Below, in pieces: positions 1 to 7,738 of a DNA stretch of 64,000 nt. Numbering within the stretch: the stretch's first letter is position 1; every line of letters starts with the position of its first letter. The stretch is from assembly GCF_024138125.1 (NCBI RefSeq), contig NZ_CP099993.1:868001-932000 (forward strand), given 5' to 3'. The notes beneath the pieces are model-generated. The model had not been told where the DNA came from. It saw only the letters and a program-made list of their open reading frames with translations, and did not search any database. A program made the position numbers and the translations under genes. This DNA comes from Halorussus salilacus (GTDB lineage Archaea; Halobacteriota; Halobacteria; Halobacteriales; Haladaptataceae).

Positions 1-158
1 ACCGGCGGGTCGACCGCCACGACGTTGAAGAAGCTGTAGGGCGCGAGGTTGTCCACGCCGTCGGGGCCGGTCGTGCTGACCCACGCGATGGGTCGGGGGA
101 CGACCGCGCCCGCGAGGGTCCGGTACAGCGAGGGCACCTCGTCGGGGTCGAGTTCCAT
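1..158 (-). CDS. Flavin reductase family protein (partial, cut by window edge)
   Basis: Reading the reverse strand from the ATG at 158 gives about 52 residues before the left edge. They include PRPIAWVSTTGPDG and APYSFFNVVAVDPP, which are typical of the N-terminal FMN-binding split barrel of flavin reductase (FlaRed/DIM6-type) proteins. These enzymes bind FMN and reduce free flavin or donate electrons to partner enzymes in the cytoplasm. The C-terminal part lies outside the window, so length and subfamily cannot be judged. A 29-base repeat array lies about 115 bases upstream of the start. Confidence 0.75.
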   Translation of the reverse strand, partial: MELDPDEVPSLYRTLAGAVVPRPIAWVSTTGPDGVDNLAPYSFFNVVAVDPP

Positions 159-274
159 GGGAGCGGTACGGGCCGCGGCGACGAAGGGGTTGTGGTCGCG
201 GAGGGCCCGGGAGCCAGCAGGCCGAAGGCCGCTACCGATCAGCAGTTCGTACTCGTCACGAACGACAACCACGC

Positions 275-361
275 CAGTACAGTCCAGTATAATTCAGTAC
301 TATCAGTATATTCTAGTACAATTCAGTACTGCCAGTACAGTCCAGTACAATTCAGTACACC
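275..361. repeat. Three 29-base tandem repeats made of phased CAGTAC units
   Basis: Three consecutive 29-base units start at 275, 304 and 333. Each unit breaks into 10+10+9-base subunits that begin with CAGTAC or a close variant (CAGTAT, TAGTAC), so GTAC cores recur about once per DNA turn. The block is AT-rich against a very GC-rich background. It lies between the stop of the rhodanese/MBL gene and the start of the flavin reductase, upstream of the latter. It may be a binding array or a minisatellite; the sequence does not decide. Confidence 0.85.
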
Positions 362-386
362 ACCGAGAAGTGACGGTGCGGTCGGC

Positions 387-1553
387 TCAGTCGTCGGCCG
401 CCACCGCGCAGTTGTTCGGCCCGAGTTCGAGTTCGAACGCCTCGTCGTCGTCGACCTCTTCCGTCCCGAGGTTCGCCGGAATTATCTCCTCGTAGTTGGC
501 GGGCCGGGGCGGGAGCGAGTCGAGCACCCGCGAGACGAACGCCCCGCGGTCGTCGGGCAGGGAGATGCGCTCGCGGACGGTCCCGAGGGGCGCGACGAAG
601 GTCCCGTCCTCGCGCGGCGTCGCGGCGGGTTCGCGGTGTCCGGGCGCGACCAGCGTCACGTCGGGGAGCGCGAGCAGGCGGTCGCCGAGGGTGTCGTAGA
701 GGGTCTCGGCGAGGGCGGCCGCGCCGCCCTCGCCGCGTTCGAGGTCCGGTCTGCCGTAGCCGTCGAGGAACAGCGCGTCACCAGAGAACAGCACCTCTCC
801 AAGGACGAGCGCGGTGAGTTCAGTGGTGTGGCCCGGCGCGTGGAGCGCGGTCAGGGTCACCGACCCGACTTCGAGGTCGTCGCCGTCTCCGAGCAGGCGG
901 GCGTCGAAGTCGAGCCCTCGGTCGCGCGCGCCCTCGGGCACGACCGCCTGCGCGTCGGTCTCCGCAGCGAGTCGCCGGACGCCCGAGAAGTGGTCGGCGT
1001 GGACGTGGGTGTCGACGGCGTACGCGAGGTCGGCACCCCGGGACTCGGCGTCGGCGACGTACCGGTCGGCGAACGCCCGCAGGGGGTCGACGACGGCGGC
1101 CTGCCCCTCCGAGACCACGAGGTACGACAGACACCCGCTCGCGGGTCGGTCGTACTGGACGACGGTCGCGGTCGCGCCCGAGGGCGCGACCGCGAGTTCG
1201 CTGGCGACGTAGACCCGCGCCCAGCCGCCCATTCCGCCAGCGAGATTTCGCGCGTCGACGCCCTCCTCGCGCAACGACTCGGCCACGGTGGCGCTGACCT
1301 CGCCGCGGGGGCAGACCGCGACGACCGGTCCCGAGAGGTCGAGGTCGGCCGCCAGTTCGCCGAGGTCTCCGCGCGCCTTCGCGGCCGCGAACTCGGCGTA
1401 CGGGACCTGCGTCGCCTCTGCGCCCTCGATGCGCCACGCCTCGAACTCCTCGCGGTTTCGCACGTCGAGCAGGCGCACGCGCTCGCCGCGTGCGAGTCGC
1501 TCGTGGAGGTCCTCGGGCGACACCGAAGGGGCATCGGCGTTCTCGTCGGTCAT
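387..1553 (-). CDS. Rhodanese-metallo-beta-lactamase fusion (persulfide dioxygenase-like)
   Basis: This 388-residue cytoplasmic protein joins two domains. Residues about 12-115 form a rhodanese domain with LLDVRNREEFEAW and an active-site cysteine at 81 in CPRGEVSA. Residues about 128-350 form a metallo-beta-lactamase fold with the metal motif THVHADH (182-188), plus APGHT and a later FSGDALF. In related families (ETHE1/Blh-type) the beta-lactamase part oxidises persulfides and the rhodanese moves sulfane sulfur. The usual order is MBL first, so here the rhodanese is N-terminal. The exact substrate is inferred, not shown. Start ATG at 1553. Confidence 0.85.
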   Translation of the reverse strand: MTDENADAPSVSPEDLHERLARGERVRLLDVRNREEFEAWRIEGAEATQVPYAEFAAAKARGDLGELAADLDLSGPVVAVCPRGEVSATVAESLREEGVDARNLAGGMGGWARVYVASELAVAPSGATATVVQYDRPASGCLSYLVVSEGQAAVVDPLRAFADRYVADAESRGADLAYAVDTHVHADHFSGVRRLAAETDAQAVVPEGARDRGLDFDARLLGDGDDLEVGSVTLTALHAPGHTTELTALVLGEVLFSGDALFLDGYGRPDLERGEGGAAALAETLYDTLGDRLLALPDVTLVAPGHREPAATPREDGTFVAPLGTVRERISLPDDRGAFVSRVLDSLPPRPANYEEIIPANLGTEEVDDDEAFELELGPNNCAVAADD

Positions 1554-1656
1554 GGCCGGGAGTACGTTCCGCGAGGGGAAAACGGTGTGGCAGAAGCGTC
1601 GCGCATTCCCGACAGACCGCTAGGGGCGGGGATTTCGAGGACGAAATGACTCCGGT

Positions 1657-1680
1657 GGACGTTCTCCCCTTCGAACGTCC
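1657..1680. promoter_or_regulatory. Inverted repeat before the ferritin-like gene promoter
   Basis: GGACGTTC (1657-1664) and GAACGTCC (1673-1680) form a perfect inverted repeat with an 8-base spacer. It ends about 10 bases before the AT-richer stretch AACTTTCAAG (1691-1700), which could be the TATA element of the gene starting at 1725. The spacing would suit a dimeric regulator. No regulator is identified. Confidence 0.4.
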
Positions 1681-1724
1681 TCCCTCCGCGAACTTTCAAG
1701 CGCCTCAACGACCTACCTGAAGCC

Positions 1725-2363
1725 ATGGACGCCGACAGTTTCGTAACCGAGGTAGAGGAGGCGAAGGCGACCGAACTCGACAGACTCGGCTCCCAGCAGT
1801 CGCTCGTGGCGCTCACCGATGCCGACCTCGACGCCGAGTCGGTCCTCCGGGCGGCCGCCCGGAGCGAGCGCGTCGCTCGCGAGACGTTCGCCGAGTGGGC
1901 CGAGACCGAGGCGAACGCCGACGCCAGCGAGGCGTTCGCCGGGCTCGCCCGCCAAGAGACCGACCACTACGAGCGCGTGGTCGCCGAACTGGGCGACGAA
2001 GCCGAGGACTTCGGCCCCGAGGGCCCCGACCCGATGCACGAGTACCTCCGCGGGCTCGATTCGACCGTCGAGCGCGCGGCGGGCCTCGTCGGCCGGTCGC
2101 TCGCGAGCGAACGCACCCAGTTACAGGTCGTCAATTTCTTCGTCAACGACGCCGACGAGCGCCGGGCCGACTGCTTCCGGGAGTTGCGAGCCGAGACACA
2201 GGACGGAATCTCGGCGGGCGCGGAGTTGCTGGAGGAGACTTGCGACGGGGAAGACGACTGGGAGCGCGCAAGGAAAACCGCCGAGGAGACGGTACGGGTG
2301 GCCTACGACGACTACGCCGAGACGCTGGAGGGGATGGGGTTGGACCCGCGGCCGATCTGTTGA
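1725..2363 (+). CDS. Ferritin-like/rubrerythrin family protein
   Basis: The 212-residue acidic, mostly helical protein has a ferritin-like layout: helices with repeated Glu and His, including RETFAEWAETEAN and LARQETDHYERVVAELG (about residues 45-90), then ASERTQLQVVNFFVNDADERR (first 20 or so residues of helix three). Such proteins bind a di-iron site and act in peroxide or iron handling in the cytoplasm. Haloarchaeal members usually lack the C-terminal rubredoxin domain, and none is seen here. The inverted repeat upstream suggests regulation. Substrate unknown. Start ATG at 1725, about 25-35 bases after the likely TATA element. Confidence 0.7.
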   Translation: MDADSFVTEVEEAKATELDRLGSQQSLVALTDADLDAESVLRAAARSERVARETFAEWAETEANADASEAFAGLARQETDHYERVVAELGDEAEDFGPEGPDPMHEYLRGLDSTVERAAGLVGRSLASERTQLQVVNFFVNDADERRADCFRELRAETQDGISAGAELLEETCDGEDDWERARKTAEETVRVAYDDYAETLEGMGLDPRPIC

Positions 2364-2491
2364 CCGGGCGGTCCCGGCGACCTCGTCTTGGCACCCGCCG
2401 AGATCGGTGACGGCGAACGCCGAGCGAACGCTAGGCAGTCTTTCGAGAATTGCACCAGACTACCTTTCATGGGCGGGTCCCAAGCGAGCGT

Positions 2492-3157
2492 ATGGACCGC
2501 CGTGAGTATCTACGGACCGCGACTGCTGTCGGGTTCGCGGGGAGCGTCGCTGGCTGTGCGGGCCTCCTCGACTCGAACCCGAACGTCACGCTCGACGAAC
2601 CCGACCGGGAGTTCGACAGCGAAGACCTGCCGTACCCCGCGTGGGGCGAACAGGTCCCCGACGTCTCACTGGCCGACCCGCTGACGGGGGAGACGTTTCA
2701 CGTTCGGGACGCCGACGACCCGAGCGTGTTGACCTTCTTCTACAGCCACTGCAATTCGGTGTGCCCGGTTCTCATCTCGACGGTACGGGACGTGCACACC
2801 CACGCGCTGAACGAGGGATACGCCGACGAGGTGGTCTTCCTCCCGGTGACGTTCGACCCCGAGCGCGACGACGAGGAGAGACTCCGGGCGTACGCCGACG
2901 AGATGAACGTCGACGCCGACGCCGACAACTGGCACTTCCTCCGACCCGACTCCGAAGCTGAGGCCGAGCAAGTCGTCGAGGAACAGTTCGGCGTGATGTT
3001 CGAACGGACCGAACCCGAAGACATGGACATGTACATGTTCAATCACGCGTCCCTGACGTTCCTCGTGAATGCCGACGGATACGTCGAGCGGGCATACCGG
3101 ACCGAATCGCCAGACGAGACCGAGATAATCTCGGACCTCGAAACTGTACGCGAATGA
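2492..3157 (+). CDS. SCO1/SenC family lipoprotein
   Basis: I chose the ATG at 2492 because it gives a Tat-type start (MDRREYLRTA) followed by a lipobox with Cys22 (SVAGC). An upstream in-frame ATG at 2450 would bury this signal. The 221-residue protein has the SCO metal motif CNSVC (Cys87, Cys91) in FFYSHCNSVCPVL and a downstream conserved histidine in FNHASLTFLV. SCO proteins bind copper and help build the CuA site of cytochrome oxidase, or act as membrane-anchored thiol reductases. The stop overlaps the ATG of the TlpA-like gene (ATGA), so it is the first gene of an operon with tlpA and ccdA. Confidence 0.88.
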   Translation: MDRREYLRTATAVGFAGSVAGCAGLLDSNPNVTLDEPDREFDSEDLPYPAWGEQVPDVSLADPLTGETFHVRDADDPSVLTFFYSHCNSVCPVLISTVRDVHTHALNEGYADEVVFLPVTFDPERDDEERLRAYADEMNVDADADNWHFLRPDSEAEAEQVVEEQFGVMFERTEPEDMDMYMFNHASLTFLVNADGYVERAYRTESPDETEIISDLETVRE

Positions 3158-3675
3158 ACCGCCGCCGCTTACTGCTCGCGGCCGGTGGGATCGGCCTGAC
3201 CGGCGCGAGCGCGTGGACGCTCCGGAACGACTTCGACGACGACGGGCTCCCGATGCAGGTCGAGGCGCTCGACGCGCCCGGTTCGGCGGCGGGGGAGGTC
3301 CGGGTCCCCGCGGCGGACACGGTGACCGTCGTGGACCTCTTCGCGACGTGGTGTGCCCCCTGCAAGAGACAGATGGACGAACTCGCCACCGTTCACCAGC
3401 GATACGGCGAGGACGTGGCGATGATCTCGGTCACCAACGAGCGCATCGGCGGGTCGCTCTCGCGGGACGACGTCCGCGAGTGGTGGCGACGACACGACGG
3501 CGCGTGGACCGTCGGCCTCGACCAAGACAGCGACCTGATGGCCGCGCTCGGCGCGTCCGAACTGCCGTTCCTCGCGGTCGTCGAGGCCGACGGCGAGGTC
3601 CGCTGGAAGGACGGCAACGTCACCGATGCGGCGAGGCTCGAACGGGAGATCGACCGGGCTCTCGGAGGGACATGA
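3154..3675 (+). CDS. TlpA-like thioredoxin-fold protein
   Basis: The 173-residue protein starts with MNRRRLLLAAGGIGLTGASA, a short signal or anchor. The thioredoxin-fold domain carries the redox motif CAPC (Cys67, Cys70) in DLFATWCAPCKRQMDEL. The cis-proline region SELPFLAVV lies near residue 130. TlpA/ResA-type proteins reduce disulfides outside the membrane, often for cytochrome or copper-protein maturation. It overlaps the SCO1 gene by four bases and the next ccdA by four bases. That arrangement supports a pathway in which CcdA feeds electrons to TlpA and TlpA to SCO1. Confidence 0.87.
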   Translation: MNRRRLLLAAGGIGLTGASAWTLRNDFDDDGLPMQVEALDAPGSAAGEVRVPAADTVTVVDLFATWCAPCKRQMDELATVHQRYGEDVAMISVTNERIGGSLSRDDVREWWRRHDGAWTVGLDQDSDLMAALGASELPFLAVVEADGEVRWKDGNVTDAARLEREIDRALGGT

Positions 3676-4328
3676 CCGCCTCGGGGTTCGTCGGCGCGCT
3701 CGCGTTCGCGGCCAGTACGGGCGTGGCGACGTTCTTCGCGCCGTGTGCGTTTCCGCTCCTCCCCGGGTACGTGGGGTACTACGTCACGGGAGCCGACCGG
3801 ACCACCGGCGTCACGGCCGCGGCCGCGGCCGCCACCGGTGCACTGGTCGCGCTCGGGGCAGTCGCGGGTCTCGTGTTCGCGCTGGGCCGAACCGTCACGT
3901 CGATACTGCCGCTGTTCGAACCGCTCGTCGGCGTCGGACTGGTCGCCTTCGGCGTCCTCGTTCTGACCGGACGGGCCCCCGACGTGCGGGTGGCGCTCCC
4001 CGAGCGTCCGGAGTCGCTACTCGGCTTCGGCGCGTTCGGCGCGGTGTACGCCGTCGCGGCCGCCGGATGCGTCGCACCGCTGTTTCTCGGCGTCGTGACC
4101 CAGGCGCTCGCGTTCCCGCCCGGTCGCGGGGCCGCCGTGCTCGGGGTGTACGCAGGTGCGGTCTCCGCACCGCTGGTCGGGGTCACGCTACTGGCGAATG
4201 CGGGCGTCTACGTCTGGCGCGGCCTCGGGCGACACGCCGGACGACTGGAGCAGGCGGCCGCCGTCGTGATGATACTCGCCGGGCTGGGGCAACTGTATCT
4301 CTCGGTCGTAGTCCTCGACGTGGTATGA
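3672..4328 (+). CDS. ccdA: Cytochrome c biogenesis protein CcdA/DsbD-type membrane protein
   Basis: The 218-residue protein has six predicted membrane segments and the two membrane cysteines expected of CcdA: one in FFAPCAFPLLPGY near the N terminus and one in AAAGCVAPLFLG in the middle. CcdA carries reducing power from cytoplasmic thioredoxin across the membrane. The ATG at 3672 overlaps the stop of the TlpA-like gene. A longer upstream reading frame exists but is the shadow of that gene. The three-gene order SCO1-TlpA-CcdA is compact and complete. Confidence 0.87.
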   Translation: MTASGFVGALAFAASTGVATFFAPCAFPLLPGYVGYYVTGADRTTGVTAAAAAATGALVALGAVAGLVFALGRTVTSILPLFEPLVGVGLVAFGVLVLTGRAPDVRVALPERPESLLGFGAFGAVYAVAAAGCVAPLFLGVVTQALAFPPGRGAAVLGVYAGAVSAPLVGVTLLANAGVYVWRGLGRHAGRLEQAAAVVMILAGLGQLYLSVVVLDVV

Positions 4329-4405
4329 CCGCTCGCGTCGACGGCGGGGGTGTCGGTCCGGCCGCTTCCCGCAAACATAACCGTCCTCGGTTCCTACACC
4401 CAATC

Positions 4406-4948
4406 ATGACCGAAACCGAACGCGCCACCCTCGCTGGCGGGTGCTTCTGGTGTACCGAAGCGGCGTTCAAGGAACTCGACGGCGTGGTCGAGGTCACCTC
4501 GGGCTACGCGGGCGGCCACGTCGAGGACCCGACCTACGAGGCGGTCTGCACCGGCGAGACGGGCCACGCGGAGGTCGTGCAGGTCGAGTACGACCCCGCG
4601 AAGCTGAGCTACGAGGACCTCCTGCAGGTGTTCTTCACGGTCCACGACCCGACCCAACTCAATCGTCAGGGACCCGACGTGGGCACTCAGTACCGGTCGG
4701 CGGTGTTCTACCACGACGACGACCAGAAAGAGACGGTCGAGCGGTTCGTCGCGGAACTGGAGGCCGAGGGCGCGTACGACGAGGGCGACATCGTCACCGA
4801 GATCGAGCCCCTCGAAGCGTTCTACGAGGCCGAGGAATATCATCAGGACTACTACGAGAAGAACCCCAACGACCAGTACTGCTCGATACAGGCCGAACCC
4901 AAGGTCAAGAAGGTCCGAGAGAAGTTCGGCGAGAAGGTCGCACAGTAG
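4406..4948 (+). CDS. msrA: Peptide-methionine (S)-S-oxide reductase MsrA
   Basis: The 180-residue protein begins MTETERATLAGGCFWC and contains the MsrA signature GCFWC with catalytic Cys13. GYAGGHVEDPTYEAVCTGETGHAE, read in two parts (GYAGG...PTYEAVC and TGETGHAE), and the H-Q-Y segment YHQDYYEKNP are all MsrA hallmarks. The enzyme reduces methionine-S-sulfoxide in oxidised proteins with thioredoxin. It follows the redox operon by about 77 bases with its own likely promoter. The window does not show msrB. Confidence 0.95.
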   Translation: MTETERATLAGGCFWCTEAAFKELDGVVEVTSGYAGGHVEDPTYEAVCTGETGHAEVVQVEYDPAKLSYEDLLQVFFTVHDPTQLNRQGPDVGTQYRSAVFYHDDDQKETVERFVAELEAEGAYDEGDIVTEIEPLEAFYEAEEYHQDYYEKNPNDQYCSIQAEPKVKKVREKFGEKVAQ

Positions 4949-5134
4949 TCAATTTCTTTCCCCTCGCGGTCCGCACCTTCAAGTACGAGAACGCGACCAA
5001 TCCGTTCTATGACCTGACGGGCTACCGCGGGGCGGCGAGCGAAACGGTGGTGTGACCGCCTCGCGAGGGACAGCGCTACCCGTTAGCCACGACGGAAGGA
5101 ACGCCGGGACCGGAGGAGGCGTCGCCCGTTGAAG

Positions 5135-6376
5135 CTACGCCTCGTCGAACAGTTCCTCGCCCGCCACCATCTTGTCTTCGACCACGTCCATATCGAGCGT
5201 CACGCCCAGCCCCGGCTCCTCGGGAATCTCGATGTAGCCGTCCTCGATGACGTCCTCCTCGACGAGGTCTTCCCACCAGCCGAGCTGGTAGCTGTGGTAC
5301 TCGACCGCCAGCGAGTTCGGGATGGCGGTGCCGACGTGGGCGGAGGCCATCGTCGCCACGGGCGAGGAGACGTTGTGCATGGCGACCGGAACGTAGTACT
5401 GGTTCGCCACGTCGGCTATCTTCCGGGTCTCGCGCATCCCGCCGACCTTGGGCATGTCGGGCGCGACGATGTCGACCGCCTGGTTCTCGATGAGCCGACG
5501 GAGTTCGGTGACTCGATAGCGGTTCTCGCCGACCGTGATGGGGGTGAGCGTGGACTTCGTGACCTCCTCCTGCACGTCGAGGTTCTCCGGCGGGACGGGG
5601 TCTTCGAGCCACCAGACGTCGTAGTCCTCCAGCGCGCTGGCGAGTCGCTTCGCGCTCCCGCCCGAGAAGGTCCAGTGGCAGTCGAAGGCGACGTCGGCGC
5701 GGTCCTTGACGCGCTCGGTGACGGCCTCGACGATGTCGGTCTTGTGACGGACCTCGCCCGGCCGGAGGTGGCGGTTCGCGCGGTCCTTCTCGTGACCGGA
5801 GGGCACGTCGAGGTCGAACTTGAGCGCGTCGTAGCCCAGTTCCTCGACCACGCGCTCGGCCTCGTCTGCGCAGGCCTCGGGGTCGGCCTCGTCGGCGGTG
5901 TGACAGTCGCAGTACACCCGGACCTCGTCGCGGTACTTCCCGCCGAGGAGTTGGTAGGCGGGCACGTCCAGCACCTTGCCCGCGAGGTCGTGGAGCGCGA
6001 TTTCGATGCCCGAGATGGCGGTGACGGTGACGCCCTCGACGGAGCCTTCGCCCGACATCTTCTGGACGAGGTGCTCGTAGAGCCTGTCGATGTCGAGGGG
6101 GTTCTCGCCCACGAGGAAGGGTTTCATCCGCTGGACGAGTTCGGGGACGCCCGCGCCCCAGTAGGCCTCGCCGGTGCCGACGACTCCGGCGTCGGTGTAC
6201 ACCCGGACGAGCGTCCACGGGAAGTTGCCGTCGACCATCGTGGTCTGGACGTCGGTGATTTCGAGGTCCCGCGGTCCCGGACCGCGCTCGCGGTCGAGCC
6301 CCATCGACTCCGAGGAGAGGTCTCGCATCGTGTACTCGGCGTTCGGGTCGTGGAGCTCGGCGTAGTTCCGTACCAT
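5135..6376 (-). CDS. gad: Enolase-superfamily sugar-acid dehydratase, likely D-gluconate dehydratase
   Basis: The 413-residue protein has the mandelate racemase/muconate lactonizing fold. An N-terminal capping domain leads to a barrel with metal ligands Asp232 (FDCHW), Glu258 (WLEDPVPP) and Glu284 (GENRYR). Lys186 (LKFDLD) and His334 (AMHNVSSP) sit at the usual acid/base positions. Haloarchaeal homologues turn D-gluconate, or in some paralogues pentonates such as xylonate, into 2-keto-3-deoxy acids. An aldolase lies next door and glucose dehydrogenase and gfcR lie 5 kb away, which favours gluconate. A palindrome shared with the gdh promoter lies 9 bases before the start. Substrate by inference. 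Confidence 0.82.
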   Translation of the reverse strand: MVRNYAELHDPNAEYTMRDLSSESMGLDRERGPGPRDLEITDVQTTMVDGNFPWTLVRVYTDAGVVGTGEAYWGAGVPELVQRMKPFLVGENPLDIDRLYEHLVQKMSGEGSVEGVTVTAISGIEIALHDLAGKVLDVPAYQLLGGKYRDEVRVYCDCHTADEADPEACADEAERVVEELGYDALKFDLDVPSGHEKDRANRHLRPGEVRHKTDIVEAVTERVKDRADVAFDCHWTFSGGSAKRLASALEDYDVWWLEDPVPPENLDVQEEVTKSTLTPITVGENRYRVTELRRLIENQAVDIVAPDMPKVGGMRETRKIADVANQYYVPVAMHNVSSPVATMASAHVGTAIPNSLAVEYHSYQLGWWEDLVEEDVIEDGYIEIPEEPGLGVTLDMDVVEDKMVAGEELFDEA

Positions 6377-6378
6377 GT

Positions 6379-6588
6379 TCAGGAATTACTCCGGCGGGAG
6401 TAAAAGTTTAGAGGGTGTCGGAGCGCCGGAACGCACCCGTCGGTCGCCGCGAGGAGGTACACACCCACCGAAGCCATCAGGAGAGCGAACGCGGCGCTTT
6501 CGGACGATAGCGCGCTCAGTACGCCGATGGTCAGAAACTGACTCCCCAGAATCGTGCGCTTGGTGACGCGGTATGTGAGTGGGGTCAT
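6379..6588 (-). CDS. Small membrane protein, unknown function
   Basis: This possible 69-residue protein begins MTPLTYRVTKRTILGSQFLT and has two hydrophobic stretches (GVLSALSS...FALLMASVGVYLLAA). It ends two bases before the gad start codon, and its 3' end overlaps the gad palindrome and TATA region. Codon use is GC-rich in third position, like real genes here, but the overlap with a promoter is a warning. An upstream in-frame ATG at 6642 is also possible. I do not recognise the family. Confidence 0.4.
   Translation of the reverse strand: MTPLTYRVTKRTILGSQFLTIGVLSALSSESAAFALLMASVGVYLLAATDGCVPALRHPLNFYSRRSNS
6386..6403. promoter_or_regulatory. Palindrome TTACTC-N6-GAGTAA at the gad promoter (candidate GfcR site)
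   Basis: TTACTC (6386-6391), a 6-base spacer and GAGTAA (6398-6403) form a perfect palindrome 9 bases upstream of the gad ATG. The AT-rich CTTTTAC on the gad strand overlaps its far end and could be the TATA box of a leaderless transcript. The same half-sites with the same 6-base spacer occur before glucose dehydrogenase and in the kdgA/MoaD-like gap. That supports a common regulator, most simply GfcR, which is encoded at 12437. Confidence 0.65.
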
Positions 6589-6721
6589 GGCTCTTTGTGT
6601 GGCCGACCAGCGCGGGGTCGACACCGTCGTCCACCCCTTCATTGCTAGTTAATGTCTCCCATGGCAATAAATGTTCCGACAGTTTCGAATCGTTTGAACC
6701 GGTTATGCGTCGGGAATTACC

Positions 6722-7639
6722 TCACAGCAGGTCGAGTTCCGACAGGTCGGCCCGAAGAGCCGCCCGGTCGTCGTCGTCCATCTTCCGGAGCGGGCTCCGG
6801 AGCGGTCCGGGGTCGAATCCGACCTCCCGGAGGTCGAGAGCGGTCTTGACCCCGGCCATGTAGGGCCCGCGCTTGAGGGCGTCCCGGACCTCGTAGACGT
6901 CGCTCTGGAGTCGCCGGGCGCGCTCCTCGTCGCCGTCGTCGTAGGCCTCGTAGAGGTCGACGACCAGTTCGGGGAAGGCGTTGGCGACCGCGCTGACCAT
7001 CCCCGCACAGCCGAGGTCGAGGCCGGGGACCAGCAGGGAGTCCGACCCCGCGAGGAAGGTCAGTTCGGGGTGGGCGTCGATGGCCTGCCCGAGCCACGGC
7101 ACGTCCTTGCTCGAATCCTTGAGACCGACGAGGTTGTCGATGTCGGCGAGCGAATCCAGCGTGTCGAGCGACAGCGAGTTGCCGGTCTTGCTCGGGATGT
7201 GGTAGACGTACACCGGGAGGTCGACCGCCGCCGCGACCCGGCGGTAGTGGTCGAGCGCGCCCTCGTGGTCCAGCGGGTAGTAGTACGGCGTCACGACGAC
7301 CACGCCGTCGGCACCGACCATCTCGGCGCGCTCGGCGTGGGCGACGGTCTGGCGGGTGCTGGGCGCGCCGACGCCCGCGATGACCGGCGCGTCGTCGCCG
7401 ACCGTCTCGACGACCGCCTCGACCACGTCGTCGCGCTCCTCGGGCGCGAGCAACGGGAACTCGCCGTTGGTGCCCAGCGGGAAGACCCCGTGTGCCCCGC
7501 GGTCCACGACGAACCGCGCGTGGGCCGCGGTCGCCTCGTAGTCGACCGATTCGTCCTCGTCGAACGCCGTTATGGTCGGCGGGACGACCCCGTGGATGTC
7601 GAGGGGGTCGCCCGAGCCGGGTGCTGGTGCGTTTCCCAT
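6722..7639 (-). CDS. kdgA: 2-keto-3-deoxy-(6-phospho)gluconate aldolase (DapA family)
   Basis: The 305-residue protein is a class I aldolase of the DHDPS/NAL family. It has the Schiff-base lysine at 174 (VGLKDSSKDV), the conserved tyrosine at 146 (VYVYHIPSKTGN), and PLGTNGEFPLL in place of the DHDPS GSTGES loop. In haloarchaea such enzymes cleave KDPG or KDG to pyruvate and glyceraldehyde(-3-phosphate). It lies downstream of gad's 5' end in the same direction but with a gap of about 130 bases holding a small ORF. A true dapA sits at 57346, so this paralogue is the sugar-acid one. GGAGG lies about 20 bases before the ATG. Confidence 0.85.
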   Translation of the reverse strand: MGNAPAPGSGDPLDIHGVVPPTITAFDEDESVDYEATAAHARFVVDRGAHGVFPLGTNGEFPLLAPEERDDVVEAVVETVGDDAPVIAGVGAPSTRQTVAHAERAEMVGADGVVVVTPYYYPLDHEGALDHYRRVAAAVDLPVYVYHIPSKTGNSLSLDTLDSLADIDNLVGLKDSSKDVPWLGQAIDAHPELTFLAGSDSLLVPGLDLGCAGMVSAVANAFPELVVDLYEAYDDGDEERARRLQSDVYEVRDALKRGPYMAGVKTALDLREVGFDPGPLRSPLRKMDDDDRAALRADLSELDLL

Positions 7640-7688
7640 ACCCGTCGGGTCGGTGGCCGCCTCCTAAGTGGTTGCGTCTTCCGAGTAC

Positions 7689-7706
7689 TTTTTCGATATT
7701 GAGTAA
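7689..7706. promoter_or_regulatory. Candidate GfcR site between kdgA and the MoaD-like gene
   Basis: On the plus strand TTTTTC-GATATT-GAGTAA matches the gdh-promoter site, with the same 6-base spacer and one perfect half-site. It lies 49 bases before the kdgA start and 32 bases before the MoaD-like start. The 27 bases from 7689 match the gdh promoter segment from 11321 at 22 positions, including CTTTTGT just downstream. It could serve both divergent genes. Confidence 0.6.
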
Positions 7707-7738
7707 ACCTTTTGTTGCAGGACGCTAGAGAGGGCAGT

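Noticed and set aside
275-361. CRISPR array
   Set aside because: Units are contiguous without spacers and no cas gene is in the window. The same holds for the arrays at 42333 and 47160.
192-1649. Long plus-strand frame opposite the rhodanese/MBL gene
   Set aside because: It is the antisense shadow produced by high-GC codon use. The reverse strand has a clear two-domain protein with catalytic residues.
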